Assembly (NCBI GenBank): GCA_005116835.1 | Contig: SWDM01000023.1 | Span: forward strand, 160,419 to 224,418 | Origin: Nitrospira sp. | Lineage (GTDB): Bacteria; Nitrospirota; Nitrospiria; Nitrospirales; Nitrospiraceae | DNA: 64,000 nt | Reading direction: 5' to 3' | Part shown: positions 34,491 to 42,672 of the stretch, one piece after another | How the letters are laid out: each line of letters begins with the position of its first letter | Numbering within the stretch: position 1 is the stretch's first letter | Position numbers and translations under genes: made by a program | The notes under the pieces: generated by a model | The model's input: the letters and a program-made list of their open reading frames with translations, nothing else | The model's database searches: none | Told to the model about the DNA's origin: nothing

Positions 34491-35306
34491 CTAATCGCCC
34501 GTCTCCTCTTTTTCCAAATTCTCTCGAAGTTCGACGAACTGCTTCCCAATAGAGGTAATGGTGATGAAATCAGAGAGATTGTCACCCGAGTCCGGAAGAT
34601 CTGATATATGGCAAGCCGCAGTTATGTACCCGACATCGCGCAGATGTCGTAATTCCCGACGCAGCCCGCCTCCATTCCTGAAAATCCCATACTTTCCCGT
34701 CGATATTTTTCGAAGGTTACAAAACATGGATTCCGACATGGTGTAGGCAAAGATGCGGTCCACTTTTGTCTCTGTGTTCCTAAGACGCGATTCCGCAGAC
34801 TCCTGGCGAGACTTAATGTCGCCAATTTCTTTTTCGATTTTTCGTTCCGTAACGCCTAGGTGGCGAATAGCTTCCCGAATACTATCGCAGGCAGCACCGA
34901 CAGCTGACTTATAATTTCCATCGGCACGGGGCCATTCGTAGTTTGCTGTAACCATGCCAGATAAGTCGGTTGGGATTTTGACGCTGGCGTTAGCTTGGTG
35001 TAGCACGAATGCTCGCGATCGTCCCAGATGCCCCATGAAGAGGCCGAGCTCAAAAATAACGTTATCGCGTGGGCCAAAGTCTTGGGAATTGCGGCTATTA
35101 ACTAAGTCATCGGGGGTAAGAACGAGAACAGCAAAATCAAAGCGCGGAAGAGCATTTACAAGTGTCTCTACAAATGTGTTTCCTAAGTCAAAAAAGCCCT
35201 CATTCCAAATCGTGATTTCCGCTTCTTGGCCTAGCAAAGATCTAACGGCTCTCGCAAACTCTAGACCTTCTGATGATGAGCCAACAAATACACTTGGTTT
35301 AACCAT
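34491..35306 (-). CDS. Cap12/Pycsar-effector-type TIR protein
   Basis: The 271-residue product has the PF10137-type TIR domain (1-150): PSVFVGSSSEGLEFA, ITIWNEGFF, FAVLVLTPDDL, and RDNVIFELGLFMGHLGRS with the catalytic-type Glu86. A coiled coil (about 155-185) and a C-terminal winged-helix-like region follow. In CBASS and Pycsar this TIR domain is triggered by cyclic nucleotides to destroy NAD; usually the activator domain is STING-like or cyclic-nucleotide-binding, here neither is seen. No cyclase gene lies next to it. GCCTAAC (attC-like core) is found about 60 nt upstream. Confidence 0.85.
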   Translation of the reverse strand: MVKPSVFVGSSSEGLEFARAVRSLLGQEAEITIWNEGFFDLGNTFVETLVNALPRFDFAVLVLTPDDLVNSRNSQDFGPRDNVIFELGLFMGHLGRSRAFVLHQANASVKIPTDLSGMVTANYEWPRADGNYKSAVGAACDSIREAIRHLGVTERKIEKEIGDIKSRQESAESRLRNTETKVDRIFAYTMSESMFCNLRKISTGKYGIFRNGGGLRRELRHLRDVGYITAACHISDLPDSGDNLSDFITITSIGKQFVELRENLEKEETGD

Positions 35307-35725
35307 AGAATGTCAAACCCTTCAAGATGAAGAGATTAAAGCTATTGGATGCATCAGTCCATCGCCTAACTATGTATTTTCTGGTTCTATATAAGAAGCA
35401 TATTATCTTGGGATGTCGGATACGACTCGTTTGATATTTTGCCAGGATTGGGGTCTAAGTCCAAGCGATTTCTTGGAGGTTTTTCTCTACCTCTCAACTA
35501 TGCGGGGTCTTCTACAGTTCAGTATAAGGCCCGGCTCCAGTCATCTCTGCTGCTCCGAAAATCTAACGACAATCGCGAGAACTGCATGGCATCAGTCACA
35601 CGACTAAATCGCTCTACTAGGGGCAATATCTGATTGCCGATTCGTACATGCAGTCAAGAGAGCCTGGGTTGGTCGGACAATAATCCCTTGACGGCACGTG
35701 AAAACGTGCTGTATCCCCTTAGCCC
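35307..35725. other. Non-coding gap at the right end of the island
   Basis: I see no convincing gene here; the short frames lack SDs and family features. A GCCTAAC heptamer at 35364-35370 resembles an attC core. The next gene (35726) has a housekeeping character, so the island border probably lies in this gap. Confidence 0.5.
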
Positions 35726-36628
35726 ATGACATTCCCCTCAAACAGACTCGCCTATGGCGCAATCATCGCTGCTGCTGTGCTTTGGGGCGGGTCGATCGTG
35801 GCCCAGAAGCTGGCCCTGAGCGGATTTTCAGCGGTTGAAGCGTCGGTCCTGCGAGACATCGGCGGGTTGGCGATTCTCCTGAGCACTTGGTGGTGGCAGG
35901 AAGGGACCCTGGCCAAGCTGACCAAGGCGGATGTGCGGATGCTGGGGCTGCTCGGGCTCGGCGTGTTGGGCAACCATCTCCTCATTATGATGGGACTCAA
36001 ATATGTAAGCGGAGCCGTGGGCGGAGTGATTATCGGATCGAGTCCGGTGGTGACGGCGTTGCTCTCGGCACTGTTGATTCAGGATGTTCCGCTGCGCGCC
36101 GTGTGGTTGGGCGGGCTTCTGTCCTTCGCGGGAGTGGGGTTGGTTTCCGTAGCAGGGTTTCAGGCAACTGGCGATCAGCCGTTGCTTGGCAGTCTGCTGG
36201 TCTTTGGCGGCGTCGTGAGCTGGGCTCTTTACAGTATCGGCAGCCGGAACCTCATGGAGCGCCACTCGGCTCTTACCGTCAATTGGGCGACACTGCTCGT
36301 CGCAACCGTCCTCCAAATCCCTTTGTTGTGGACGGATCGCAAGATGTTGGATGCGGGACTCGGATCCGTGACAACGGCGGATTGGATGGCACTGAGTTAT
36401 CTGGTTCTGTTTGCGACGGCCATCGCGCAACAGGCCTGGCTGTATGGCGTGAAGGGTATTGGGCCTTCGCGCGCGTCCGTCTTTGGCAATCTGACGCCTG
36501 TGGCTGCCATCGTCCTATCAGCATTCCTGTTGAATGAGTCAGTGGGCATGAGCGAAATCTTCGGCATCGCGCTGATTTTGGCAGGAGTGTGGGTGGTTGA
36601 TCGGCAAACCTCCCGTCTCACTCAGTAG
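35726..36628 (+). CDS. EamA-family (DMT superfamily) transporter
   Basis: The 300-residue protein has ten predicted membrane helices in two EamA repeats (about 8-140 and 150-290), with the typical AAVLWGGSIVAQKLAL start and FGNLTPVAAIVLSAFLLNES in the second repeat. Family members export amino acids, nucleosides or other metabolites. The substrate cannot be told. Confidence 0.88.
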   Translation: MTFPSNRLAYGAIIAAAVLWGGSIVAQKLALSGFSAVEASVLRDIGGLAILLSTWWWQEGTLAKLTKADVRMLGLLGLGVLGNHLLIMMGLKYVSGAVGGVIIGSSPVVTALLSALLIQDVPLRAVWLGGLLSFAGVGLVSVAGFQATGDQPLLGSLLVFGGVVSWALYSIGSRNLMERHSALTVNWATLLVATVLQIPLLWTDRKMLDAGLGSVTTADWMALSYLVLFATAIAQQAWLYGVKGIGPSRASVFGNLTPVAAIVLSAFLLNESVGMSEIFGIALILAGVWVVDRQTSRLTQ

Positions 36629-36750
36629 GCTGCTGAAAAAACCCGCCAGCGGCGTTCTCACCTCGAAAGCATCCTCAACGTAGCCCAGAGGCTACGCCTC
36701 CGGTGCTTTCATCGGCTGCGGCCTTGCTGGACGGGCTTTTTGAGCAGCCT
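36627..36750. repeat. REP-like palindromic element, family 1, copy A
   Basis: Outer arms AGGCTGCT and AGCAGCCT enclose an inner hairpin (CGTAGCC / GGCTACG) and GCCAGC / GCTGG arms; TTTTT runs lie near both ends. The core CATCCTCAACGTA then CCTCCGGT and CTGCGGCCTTGCTGG recurs at 52633 and (inverted) 56835. Its position right at a stop codon suggests a two-way terminator. Confidence 0.85.
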
Positions 36751-36784
36751 CCTAGAATCCATCTTCTTATGACCCTCCAATAAA

Positions 36785-36878
36785 GGGAATAGCCAGGTTA
36801 TCCTTCCCTGCGCGTGTCCAACGAGGGGAGTCCGCGACCGCGCGTTGCGCGAGCAAGAAGGATGGCCTGGCTATTCCC
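36785..36878. repeat. Inverted repeat, REP-like family 2, copy 1
   Basis: GGGAATAGCCAGG (from 36785) is inverted at 36857-36878, with 20 of 22 positions matching across the arms. The right arm extended (AGCAAGAAGGAT, GCGCGTTGCGC) recurs, inverted, at 37380-37425. Confidence 0.75.
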
Positions 36879-36945
36879 ATCCCTCTCGCCCTCGTCTCTG
36901 TGATTGCAGTATGATACGGCTCATTTTTCATCTGAGGAGCCGCGC

Positions 36946-37338
36946 ATGCTGGAGCAACGCATTGAGGAAGTGAACAAAGCAAACCATGCATTTTATGCCG
37001 CGTTCGGCAACCTCGACATCGTCGAGATGGATAAGGTCTGGGCGCACCAGGAATATGTGACCTGCATCCATCCCGGCTGGACGTTGCGGTCCGACTGGCC
37101 TTCGGTCCGCGATTCCTGGGTTCTGATCTTCAACAATACCTTTTTCATGACGTTCGTGTTGACTGAAGTGACGGTGCAGGTGGCGGGGGATTTGGCCTGG
37201 GTCGTCTGCGTGGAGAACATCACCACCCAGCAATCTGATGAACCGCAGCAGGCGCAGGTGTTAGCCACGAATCTGTTTGAGCGGATCGGGGATGAGTGGT
37301 TGCTGATACATCATCATGGGAGTGCGGTCATGGGGTAG
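36946..37338 (+). CDS. NTF2-like (SnoaL/DUF4440-type) protein
   Basis: The start ATG at 36946 has GAGGAG about 8 nt upstream and gives 130 residues. The sequence fits the small NTF2-like cone fold: helical start (KANHAFYAAFGNLDIVEMDKV), then WAHQEYVTCIHPGW and alternating strands ending in WLLIHHHGSAVM. Homologues in many bacteria are of unknown ligand. It stands alone between two REP-like repeats. Confidence 0.78.
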   Translation: MLEQRIEEVNKANHAFYAAFGNLDIVEMDKVWAHQEYVTCIHPGWTLRSDWPSVRDSWVLIFNNTFFMTFVLTEVTVQVAGDLAWVVCVENITTQQSDEPQQAQVLATNLFERIGDEWLLIHHHGSAVMG

Positions 37339-37379
37339 AGGGGGGGAGATTGCGCAACGCGCGGCTTCAGAAGAATAAG

Positions 37380-37425
37380 GAGGGAATGTCCAGGTGCCCT
37401 TCTTGCTCGCAGAACGCGCACGATA
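37380..37425. repeat. REP-like family 2, copy 2
   Basis: GGGAATGTCCAGG, CCCTTCTTGCTCGC and AACGCGC match the element at 36785-36878 read inversely. A partial inverse (AAGGGCAGCCTCAGCCAC) follows at 37452. The rest of the gap up to 37718 holds no gene that I can support. Confidence 0.65.
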
Positions 37426-37718
37426 AGAATGTGCTCGTTCGATGCGCGCAGTAAAGGGCAGCCTCAGCCACTCCCTCCAAGAAAGACATAAGAAACCGGA
37501 AGGCCCTCGTTGCATGCGCGCACGTTGAGAGCAGAACCGCCTCAGCCCACTGTTAAGGGGTAGCAGGAGGACCGCTCGGCGTAATTAAACAATTGTTGGA
37601 TGGTCAAGTAGACTTGCCTTTTGCCAGCCTATTCAGGAGACCGTGCTATGCTGCGCAGCAGCTCGGAGCAGGCTTAGTAGCTCCGCATCGCAGAAGCTCC
37701 CCGCTCGTGTTGGACAAA

Positions 37719-37755
37719 TTGACAACATCGTTTAGGTGTTGGTATAGTCACCAAC
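37719..37755 (+). promoter_or_regulatory. Promoter and palindromic operator of the TumE/TumA-type pair
   Basis: TTGACA (37719-37724) and TATAGT (37743-37748), 18 nt apart, form a near-consensus sigma-70 promoter. The -10 is only 7 nt from the ATG at 37756, so the transcript would start at or next to the start codon (leaderless). GTTGGT-N6-ACCAAC (37738-37755) spans the -10 and start point, an ideal site for autorepression by the pair. Confidence 0.7.
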
Positions 37756-38052
37756 ATGAAGGCTGTGGAGCTTTTCCGGCGAAGAATTGTTTATTCGGAA
37801 AGCTCTTTCGCCGAGTTGGTTCTCTGGCGAGTACCGGAACCCCTTGCCGGATCGAATCACGGGTTCAAGTACCGGCTTGCCTATGTTGTAAATGGCGAGT
37901 GCGTTCTGAGGTTCGACAATGAGGCAGGCAAAGGCGATCATCGGCACGTTGGCGGCAAGGAAGGCCACTACGCCTTCTCCACGCCTGAGAAGCTGATCGC
38001 CGATTTTCAACGCGATATTGCGAGGTGGAATAATGAAAATAGTCACACTTGA
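37756..38052 (+). CDS. tumE: TumE-type toxin (DUF6516 family)
   Basis: The 98-residue product matches the TumE toxin pattern: IVYSESSFAELVLWRVPEPL, GSNHGFKYRLAYVVNGECVL, RFDNEAGKGDHRH and GGKEGHYAFSTPEKLIADF. This family is the toxin of TumETA-type systems, with the antitoxin downstream. The gene overlaps the antitoxin gene by 20 nt and has no SD, in accord with a leaderless promoter. The molecular target is not known to me. Confidence 0.8.
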   Translation: MKAVELFRRRIVYSESSFAELVLWRVPEPLAGSNHGFKYRLAYVVNGECVLRFDNEAGKGDHRHVGGKEGHYAFSTPEKLIADFQRDIARWNNENSHT

Positions 38053-38380
38053 GGTACGTGCACCTGGGGAAAGCATGAAGGAGTTCGTCCAAGCTTGGAA
38101 GTCGGGGAAAGCCCAGCGGTCTGCGCGCATTGGTTTCGAGACGCCGGAACTTCTTTGGAAGGTTCTGTCAGCCAAACGATGGGAGTTGCTGAAGGCCCTG
38201 TGTGGCGCCGGGCCGGTTTCTATACGCGAAGCGGCACGTCGCGTTGAGCGTGATGTGAAGGCCGTTCACAGCGACGTGACGGCTCTGTTGTCCGCGGGCC
38301 TGCTGAACCGTACCGAGACCGGCAACATTGAGTTCCCCTACGAAGCCATAAAAGTTGAATTCCTTCTCCATGCTGCGTAG
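38033..38380 (+). CDS. tumA: TumA-type HTH antitoxin
   Basis: The 115-residue product has a C-terminal winged helix-turn-helix (about 55-105; ELLKALCGAGPVSIREAARR, then VHSDVTALLSAGLL). The start ATG at 38033 has GAGGTGG upstream and lies inside the toxin gene. It should neutralise the toxin and bind the palindrome before it. Confidence 0.78.
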   Translation: MKIVTLEVRAPGESMKEFVQAWKSGKAQRSARIGFETPELLWKVLSAKRWELLKALCGAGPVSIREAARRVERDVKAVHSDVTALLSAGLLNRTETGNIEFPYEAIKVEFLLHAA

Positions 38381-38462
38381 TCAGTCGGCCAGGAGAATGG
38401 AGCTGAACCTTTGGTTCCAGTTGCTGGCACTTGCCGTTCTTCAGTTGTGACATGATTCGGCT

Positions 38463-39242
38463 ATGAAGCGGACCCGACGCATCACCATGGCGGTACCACC
38501 CACGGGTGCGCCGTTCCTTCGTCGAATTGTGAGTCTCCCTGAGAGGTTCGATCTAACTCGATACCCGTTCAATATCCAGGCGCTGTCTCAAGGTATTGAT
38601 TTAGCGTTTCGGAGTAATGTCACCTTTTTCGTCGGCGAGAACGGTAGCGGGAAGTCCACGTTACTGGAAGCGCTTGCGGAGTGCTGCGGGTTCAATCCTG
38701 AAGGTGGAAATCGCGATCATAACCGAGAGGTCTTCGTCGACCGGTCGGATCTGGCGCAGGCCCTCCGGTTATCGTGGTCCCCGAAGGCGACGGAAGGCTT
38801 CTTTATGCGGGCCGAAAGCTTCTACAATTTTGCCACGTACATTGAGCAGGTATCCGATCTGCGGGCGTACGGCGGCAGATCGCTACACGAGCAGTCTCAC
38901 GGTGAATCTTTCCTCTCGCTCTTCGCGAATCGTTTTGAACAAGGACTTTACATCCTCGATGAGCCGGAGGCTGCGCTGTCGCCGCAACGGCAACTATCAT
39001 TCCTGAAGATCATCCACGACCTTGAGACCCCCGGGCATGCGCAATTCCTCATCGCGACACACTCGCCAATTATCCTGAGTTATCCTGGCGCCGTTCTCTT
39101 TAGCCTTGACGGGGATATGATCCGAGAGATTGCCTATCGTGAATCCGACCACTATCGCGTGACGCGAGATTTCCTCAATGCGCCCGAGCGATATTTTAAA
39201 CATCTTTTCGATACCCCAAGCAGGGAAGAAAGTGATGCCTAA
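38463..39242 (+). CDS. AAA/ABC-type ATPase (AAA_21/23-like)
   Basis: The 259-residue product has Walker A GENGSGKST (58-66), an ABC-like signature region (HEQSHGESFLSLF), Walker B (LYILDEPEAAL) and the switch His in IATHSPI. It is the compact stand-alone type often annotated as predicted ATPase. No nuclease or other partner lies beside it, which sets it apart from OLD or Gabija systems. Its role is unknown. Confidence 0.85.
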   Translation: MKRTRRITMAVPPTGAPFLRRIVSLPERFDLTRYPFNIQALSQGIDLAFRSNVTFFVGENGSGKSTLLEALAECCGFNPEGGNRDHNREVFVDRSDLAQALRLSWSPKATEGFFMRAESFYNFATYIEQVSDLRAYGGRSLHEQSHGESFLSLFANRFEQGLYILDEPEAALSPQRQLSFLKIIHDLETPGHAQFLIATHSPIILSYPGAVLFSLDGDMIREIAYRESDHYRVTRDFLNAPERYFKHLFDTPSREESDA

Positions 39243-39507
39243 CCAACTCTACGAGATGGTCGCCTTCGTGCCTACCTCGCGTTGCATTCTGAGGGGCAGG
39301 AATACGGTGGCTGGAACCGTTACTTTGGTATGCAGTCCTCTATTTAATCAAATCAGATCAGCTGTGCGTGCTTGGGGTTGTGAATTTGAAACGGCGACCG
39401 ATGTATAGGGTCGGTCGAGAATGAACGATGACGGGCTGAGGTAGATCCACGCTCTGTGTCGGTCCAAGGACTCTTCTTCGAGAGCAGAGACAAAGGAGGG
39501 GTCAAGT

Positions 39508-39792
39508 ATGGAAATCGTCTACATTGTCATCGGCATCTTCTTGGTCTGGCTTGTCCGAACCCTACACAATATCAGGGTCCGTGACCAGGAAGAGGCGAGC
39601 AAGAAGATCGCGTTCGACAAGTGGGCTAAAGAACAGCAGGATCCACACATCGTGTCCATGGTACAGAACTTCATGCGTGAAGGGCGTTTTAAGACCTGGG
39701 AAGAGGCTGTGACACATGCCGAACAGACTCTCAGGTCGTCGCCGAAGCCTCCTTCGGATAGCCAGGCCAACGACAAGGAAGAGACGTCTTAA
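39508..39792 (+). CDS. Small membrane-anchored hypothetical protein
   Basis: The 94-residue product has one N-terminal helix (about 3-19), then a charged soluble part (VRDQEEASKKIAFDKWAKEQ). GAGGGG lies about 7 nt before the ATG. No family recognised. Confidence 0.6.
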   Translation: MEIVYIVIGIFLVWLVRTLHNIRVRDQEEASKKIAFDKWAKEQQDPHIVSMVQNFMREGRFKTWEEAVTHAEQTLRSSPKPPSDSQANDKEETS

Positions 39793-39834
39793 ACATGTGG
39801 CAGGAACCGTTTCTTAATGAGCTGGCGTGGAACG

Positions 39835-39970
39835 TTAGGTTTTTGGCGTTGAAGCGGTGGGGGATTCTTCTACTCGGATGGTGTTGGTCCACTCGGCGAC
39901 GAGGGGGTCTCGTTCTTCCATTGTCATCCCTGTATATTTGATAAACATCTGCGGGCCTTTGCGGCGAGAC
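39835..39970 (-). pseudogene. Truncated copy (C-terminal part) of the gene at 42341
   Basis: Minus-strand reading gives GPQMF-K-T-GMTMEERDPLV and AEWTNTIRVEESPTAS before a stop, nearly identical to the end of the protein at 42341-42580. Similarity stops abruptly near 39968. No start remains. The gap from 39971 to 40299 contains nothing else I can identify. Confidence 0.75.
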
Positions 39971-40299
39971 TAGTCCAAAATATTCATACCGAATCGTCGA
40001 GAAATCGTTCGAACGCCTGTTCCTTGCGAAGTGAATCTCGCATGTGATGATACAGATTCACTCATTCTGTCCCGCGCTTCACGAACGACGCTTCTCGTGC
40101 GAGAGAGGCGAATCCGTGATCCCAGCATTTGTTGTGGTTTGAGCTGTCAGAAATTTCTTGCGGTATACTGAAAAGTCTTCTAGGGAGTTTTTGATTGAAC
40201 TCTCATTGGTGGAGATAGACTGGTCAGTCTACTTAACAGTTCCGATCTCAATCTTCGCTATCCTGTCGTCAGCATCAATCTCAAAAGAGGAGAAAACAC

Positions 40300-41742
40300 A
40301 TGGATCACATCCTGTATTGGAACGGCGTCGCGCTTGAGGCCAACCGACGCGATTTCAGCAATGAACCGGGTAAGGACAAGCCGAATCCTGAGCAAGGCGG
40401 ACCGACGCTGAGTTCGCGCGCGCTGGCCATCGTGCATTTGGCTATGTATGATGCGCATGCCGGTGTCATCAATAGCCCGGCATTGCCGCGCTATCTGTCG
40501 TCGCCAGCTAGCCCTGCTGTGGGCGCCAGCGCTGCAGCTGCCGTGGCAGCAGCGGCCCATGCCTGCCTCAGTGCGTTGCACCCTCGCCAGAAGCCGCACT
40601 TCGATACCGCGCACCAGGCTGCTGGACTTTCGGGGCCGGGTCTGACCGGAGGCCACGCGTTTGGATTGGCTGTGGCTCAGGCCATGCTGGCCGAGCGCTC
40701 CGGCGATCCAGGCGCAAGCGACAATGGGTATGCCTCTTCAATGCATCCTGGCGGCCATCGACCTGATCCCGCCAACCCGGGGCAGGGCCATCACGCCCCG
40801 TTTTATGGTGCTCGATCGAAGTGTTTTGCTGTGACCGCCCGGCATGGACTGGATGTGCCGCCTGCGCAAGGCGGCGCGGAGTACGATAAAGCCGTCAAGC
40901 AGGTTCGTGGAAAAGGAATAGCCCCAGAATTGATGGGGACGGTGCCCACCTCCTACAGCAAACGTACGGTCGATGAAACCCTTATTGGGCTGTATTGGGC
41001 ATACGATGGCCCACGCGAGCTTGGGACACCGCCACGCCTGTACAATCAGATCGTGCGGGAGGTCGCTGTATCCAAGGGCAACTCCGTCGATGATAACGCG
41101 CGGTTGTTTGCGTTCGTCAATGCCGCTATGGGCGATGCCGGGATCTTGGCGTGGGATCAGAAGTACATCCACGACTTCTGGCGACCGGTGGTAGGGATCA
41201 GGGAATATGACTCATCAATGGGGCCTGCGGCACCCACACCGACAAACAACATCGACAATGACTGCGACCCGGCGTGGCTACCCCTAGGTGCGCCGGCGAG
41301 TAACAGTGCGGATCGTAATTTTACTCCACCGTTCCCGGCCTATCCTTCTGGTCATGCCACATTTGGTGCGGCGGCCTTCCAGATTGTACGCTTGTTCTAT
41401 GGAGTGCCGTCCGGCAACCGTGCAGCGGATACGCTCTACAGCGGGCCTTTCGTAACCGATGAACTCAACGGTGTGACGCGCGACAACGCGGGCACCGTTC
41501 GACCGAGGCATGTGCGGGCGTTTCCTCGCGGTCTCTGGCAGATGATTGAGGAAAACGGCTTTTCGCGCGTATTCCTCGGTGTGCATTGGTCGTTCGATGC
41601 TTTTGCGCTGGATGGCGGAGGCAAACCTGACTACACCCGCAATATAGGAGGCGTCCCGCTCGGGCTAAAGATTGCTGAAAACATCTTTTCTGCTGGGGGT
41701 GGTAAGGCGCCGTTCAAATCCACCGTCGGTCCGCGTACCTGA
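40300..41742 (+). CDS. Vanadium-dependent haloperoxidase-like protein (PAP2 superfamily)
   Basis: The 480-residue product has the C-terminal PAP2/haloperoxidase core: FPAYPSGHATFG (about 346-357) and RVFLGVHWSFD (about 423-433) hold the vanadate-binding Ser-Gly-His and the Arg/His pair. The helical N-terminal half (ALAIVHLAMYDAHAGV) is typical of bacterial vanadium haloperoxidases. A strong SD (GAGGAG, 9 nt) precedes the ATG and no signal peptide is visible. It would oxidise halide with H2O2, or act as a phosphatase. It lies between two fragments of the 42341-type gene. Confidence 0.87.
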   Translation: MDHILYWNGVALEANRRDFSNEPGKDKPNPEQGGPTLSSRALAIVHLAMYDAHAGVINSPALPRYLSSPASPAVGASAAAAVAAAAHACLSALHPRQKPHFDTAHQAAGLSGPGLTGGHAFGLAVAQAMLAERSGDPGASDNGYASSMHPGGHRPDPANPGQGHHAPFYGARSKCFAVTARHGLDVPPAQGGAEYDKAVKQVRGKGIAPELMGTVPTSYSKRTVDETLIGLYWAYDGPRELGTPPRLYNQIVREVAVSKGNSVDDNARLFAFVNAAMGDAGILAWDQKYIHDFWRPVVGIREYDSSMGPAAPTPTNNIDNDCDPAWLPLGAPASNSADRNFTPPFPAYPSGHATFGAAAFQIVRLFYGVPSGNRAADTLYSGPFVTDELNGVTRDNAGTVRPRHVRAFPRGLWQMIEENGFSRVFLGVHWSFDAFALDGGGKPDYTRNIGGVPLGLKIAENIFSAGGGKAPFKSTVGPRT

Positions 41743-41804
41743 ACATTAGGCCAAGCAGACGGCTAGAACGCTCGGCTTTCTGGCGCCGCGTCCTTCCGAC
41801 GTTA

Positions 41805-41860
41805 TTATTTTGGCGCTGCGGCGGTGGGGATTTCTTCGACGCGGATGGTGTTGGCCAACG
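41805..41860 (-). pseudogene. Second fragment: last 17 codons of the 42341-type gene
   Basis: The minus strand reads LANTIRVEEIPTAAAPK then stop, matching the end (WANTIRVEESPTAATQNP) of the protein at 42341. It stands immediately downstream of the PilZ gene stop. Too short to be a gene. Confidence 0.65.
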
Positions 41861-41862
41861 TA

Positions 41863-42261
41863 TTATGTGGAATAATGTTTTTCGAGGTGGTCGCGTTGAA
41901 ACCGTAGGATGTGTCTGATCAATAATTCCTGATTCTGCGTGGTCATTCTGACGAAGCGGGCGTGTAGGCGATAGGTATCCAGTTGATATGGGAGGGGATC
42001 TAGCCGCAACACTTCCGCGTAGGTTTTGAAGATGACTTTATCTGGCAAGATCAGCGTGAGCGACAGGATCTCGTCGGGCTTGTAGGCCACGTTCACGATA
42101 ACGCCAATACCCCCGCCGCTAATGTTGACAGACTTCTCTATGAATGCACCCTCTGTTGTATCTGCCTCGGTCTGAATGCTGATGGGCAAGATGGCGTTGA
42201 TGCGAAAATATGTGCGCCGGTCTATTGCGGAGAGCTGCGAAGTTGGTGCATCAGACGGCAT
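41863..42261 (-). CDS. PilZ domain protein
   Basis: The 132-residue product has the cyclic-di-GMP binding marks RRTYFRI (RxxxR, from about residue 15) and NISGGGIGV ((D/N)xSxxG). It is a single-domain PilZ, probably an adaptor. It may respond to the same messenger that the HD-GYP protein at the left edge would degrade. Confidence 0.85.
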   Translation of the reverse strand: MPSDAPTSQLSAIDRRTYFRINAILPISIQTEADTTEGAFIEKSVNISGGGIGVIVNVAYKPDEILSLTLILPDKVIFKTYAEVLRLDPLPYQLDTYRLHARFVRMTTQNQELLIRHILRFQRDHLEKHYST

Positions 42262-42340
42262 GATGCGAACGAGTATATCAAAGTCGATCGGAGCAGGAAT
42301 ACGGTGACCGTACCCGTTTTCATGTGGCTGGACCGGGATG

Positions 42341-42580
42341 TTAGGGATTTTGCGTGGCGGCGGTGGGGGATTCTTCTACTCTGATGGTATTGGCCCATTC
42401 GGCGACGAGGGGGTCTCGTTCTTCCATCGTCATCCCGGCATACTTCATGAACATCTGTGGGCCTTTGCGGCGTCGCCAGGTGAGATAGCTCAAGAAATGG
42501 GCTCGGCAAATGCTATGGGTGCCGGCAGGGGCATAGACTTTGGCTTGGCAGCTCTTAATCATACAGGTCAGATCGTGCAT
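42341..42580 (-). CDS. Small conserved-type protein, parent of two nearby fragments
   Basis: I chose the ATG at 42580 (GGAGG 5 nt upstream), giving 79 residues. Three Cys (LTCMIKSCQAKV, HSICRAH) and a basic WRRRKGPQMF stretch precede the repeated end ERDPLVAEWANTIRVEES. I do not know the family. Two truncated copies of its 3' end lie at 39835 and 41805. Confidence 0.6.
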   Translation of the reverse strand: MHDLTCMIKSCQAKVYAPAGTHSICRAHFLSYLTWRRRKGPQMFMKYAGMTMEERDPLVAEWANTIRVEESPTAATQNP

Positions 42581-42672
42581 TCCATCCTCCCAACTAGGCA
42601 TCATAGTATGCAGAATGGACGGGTTGATTATCAACCTTGACCTGTTGCTCCCGTTCCGGTAAGTCCTTTGTC

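Noticed and set aside
14716..35306. CRISPR array or CD-NTase within the island
   Set aside because: I looked for regular direct repeats with spacers and for the GS...DxD nucleotidyltransferase motif; none seen.
35413..35633. Two overlapping 64-codon plus-strand frames after the Cap12-type gene
   Set aside because: No SD and no domain; both frames look equally random.
39178..39408. 76-codon frame overlapping the end of the AAA ATPase gene
   Set aside because: It begins inside the ATPase gene and shows no protein-like features afterward.
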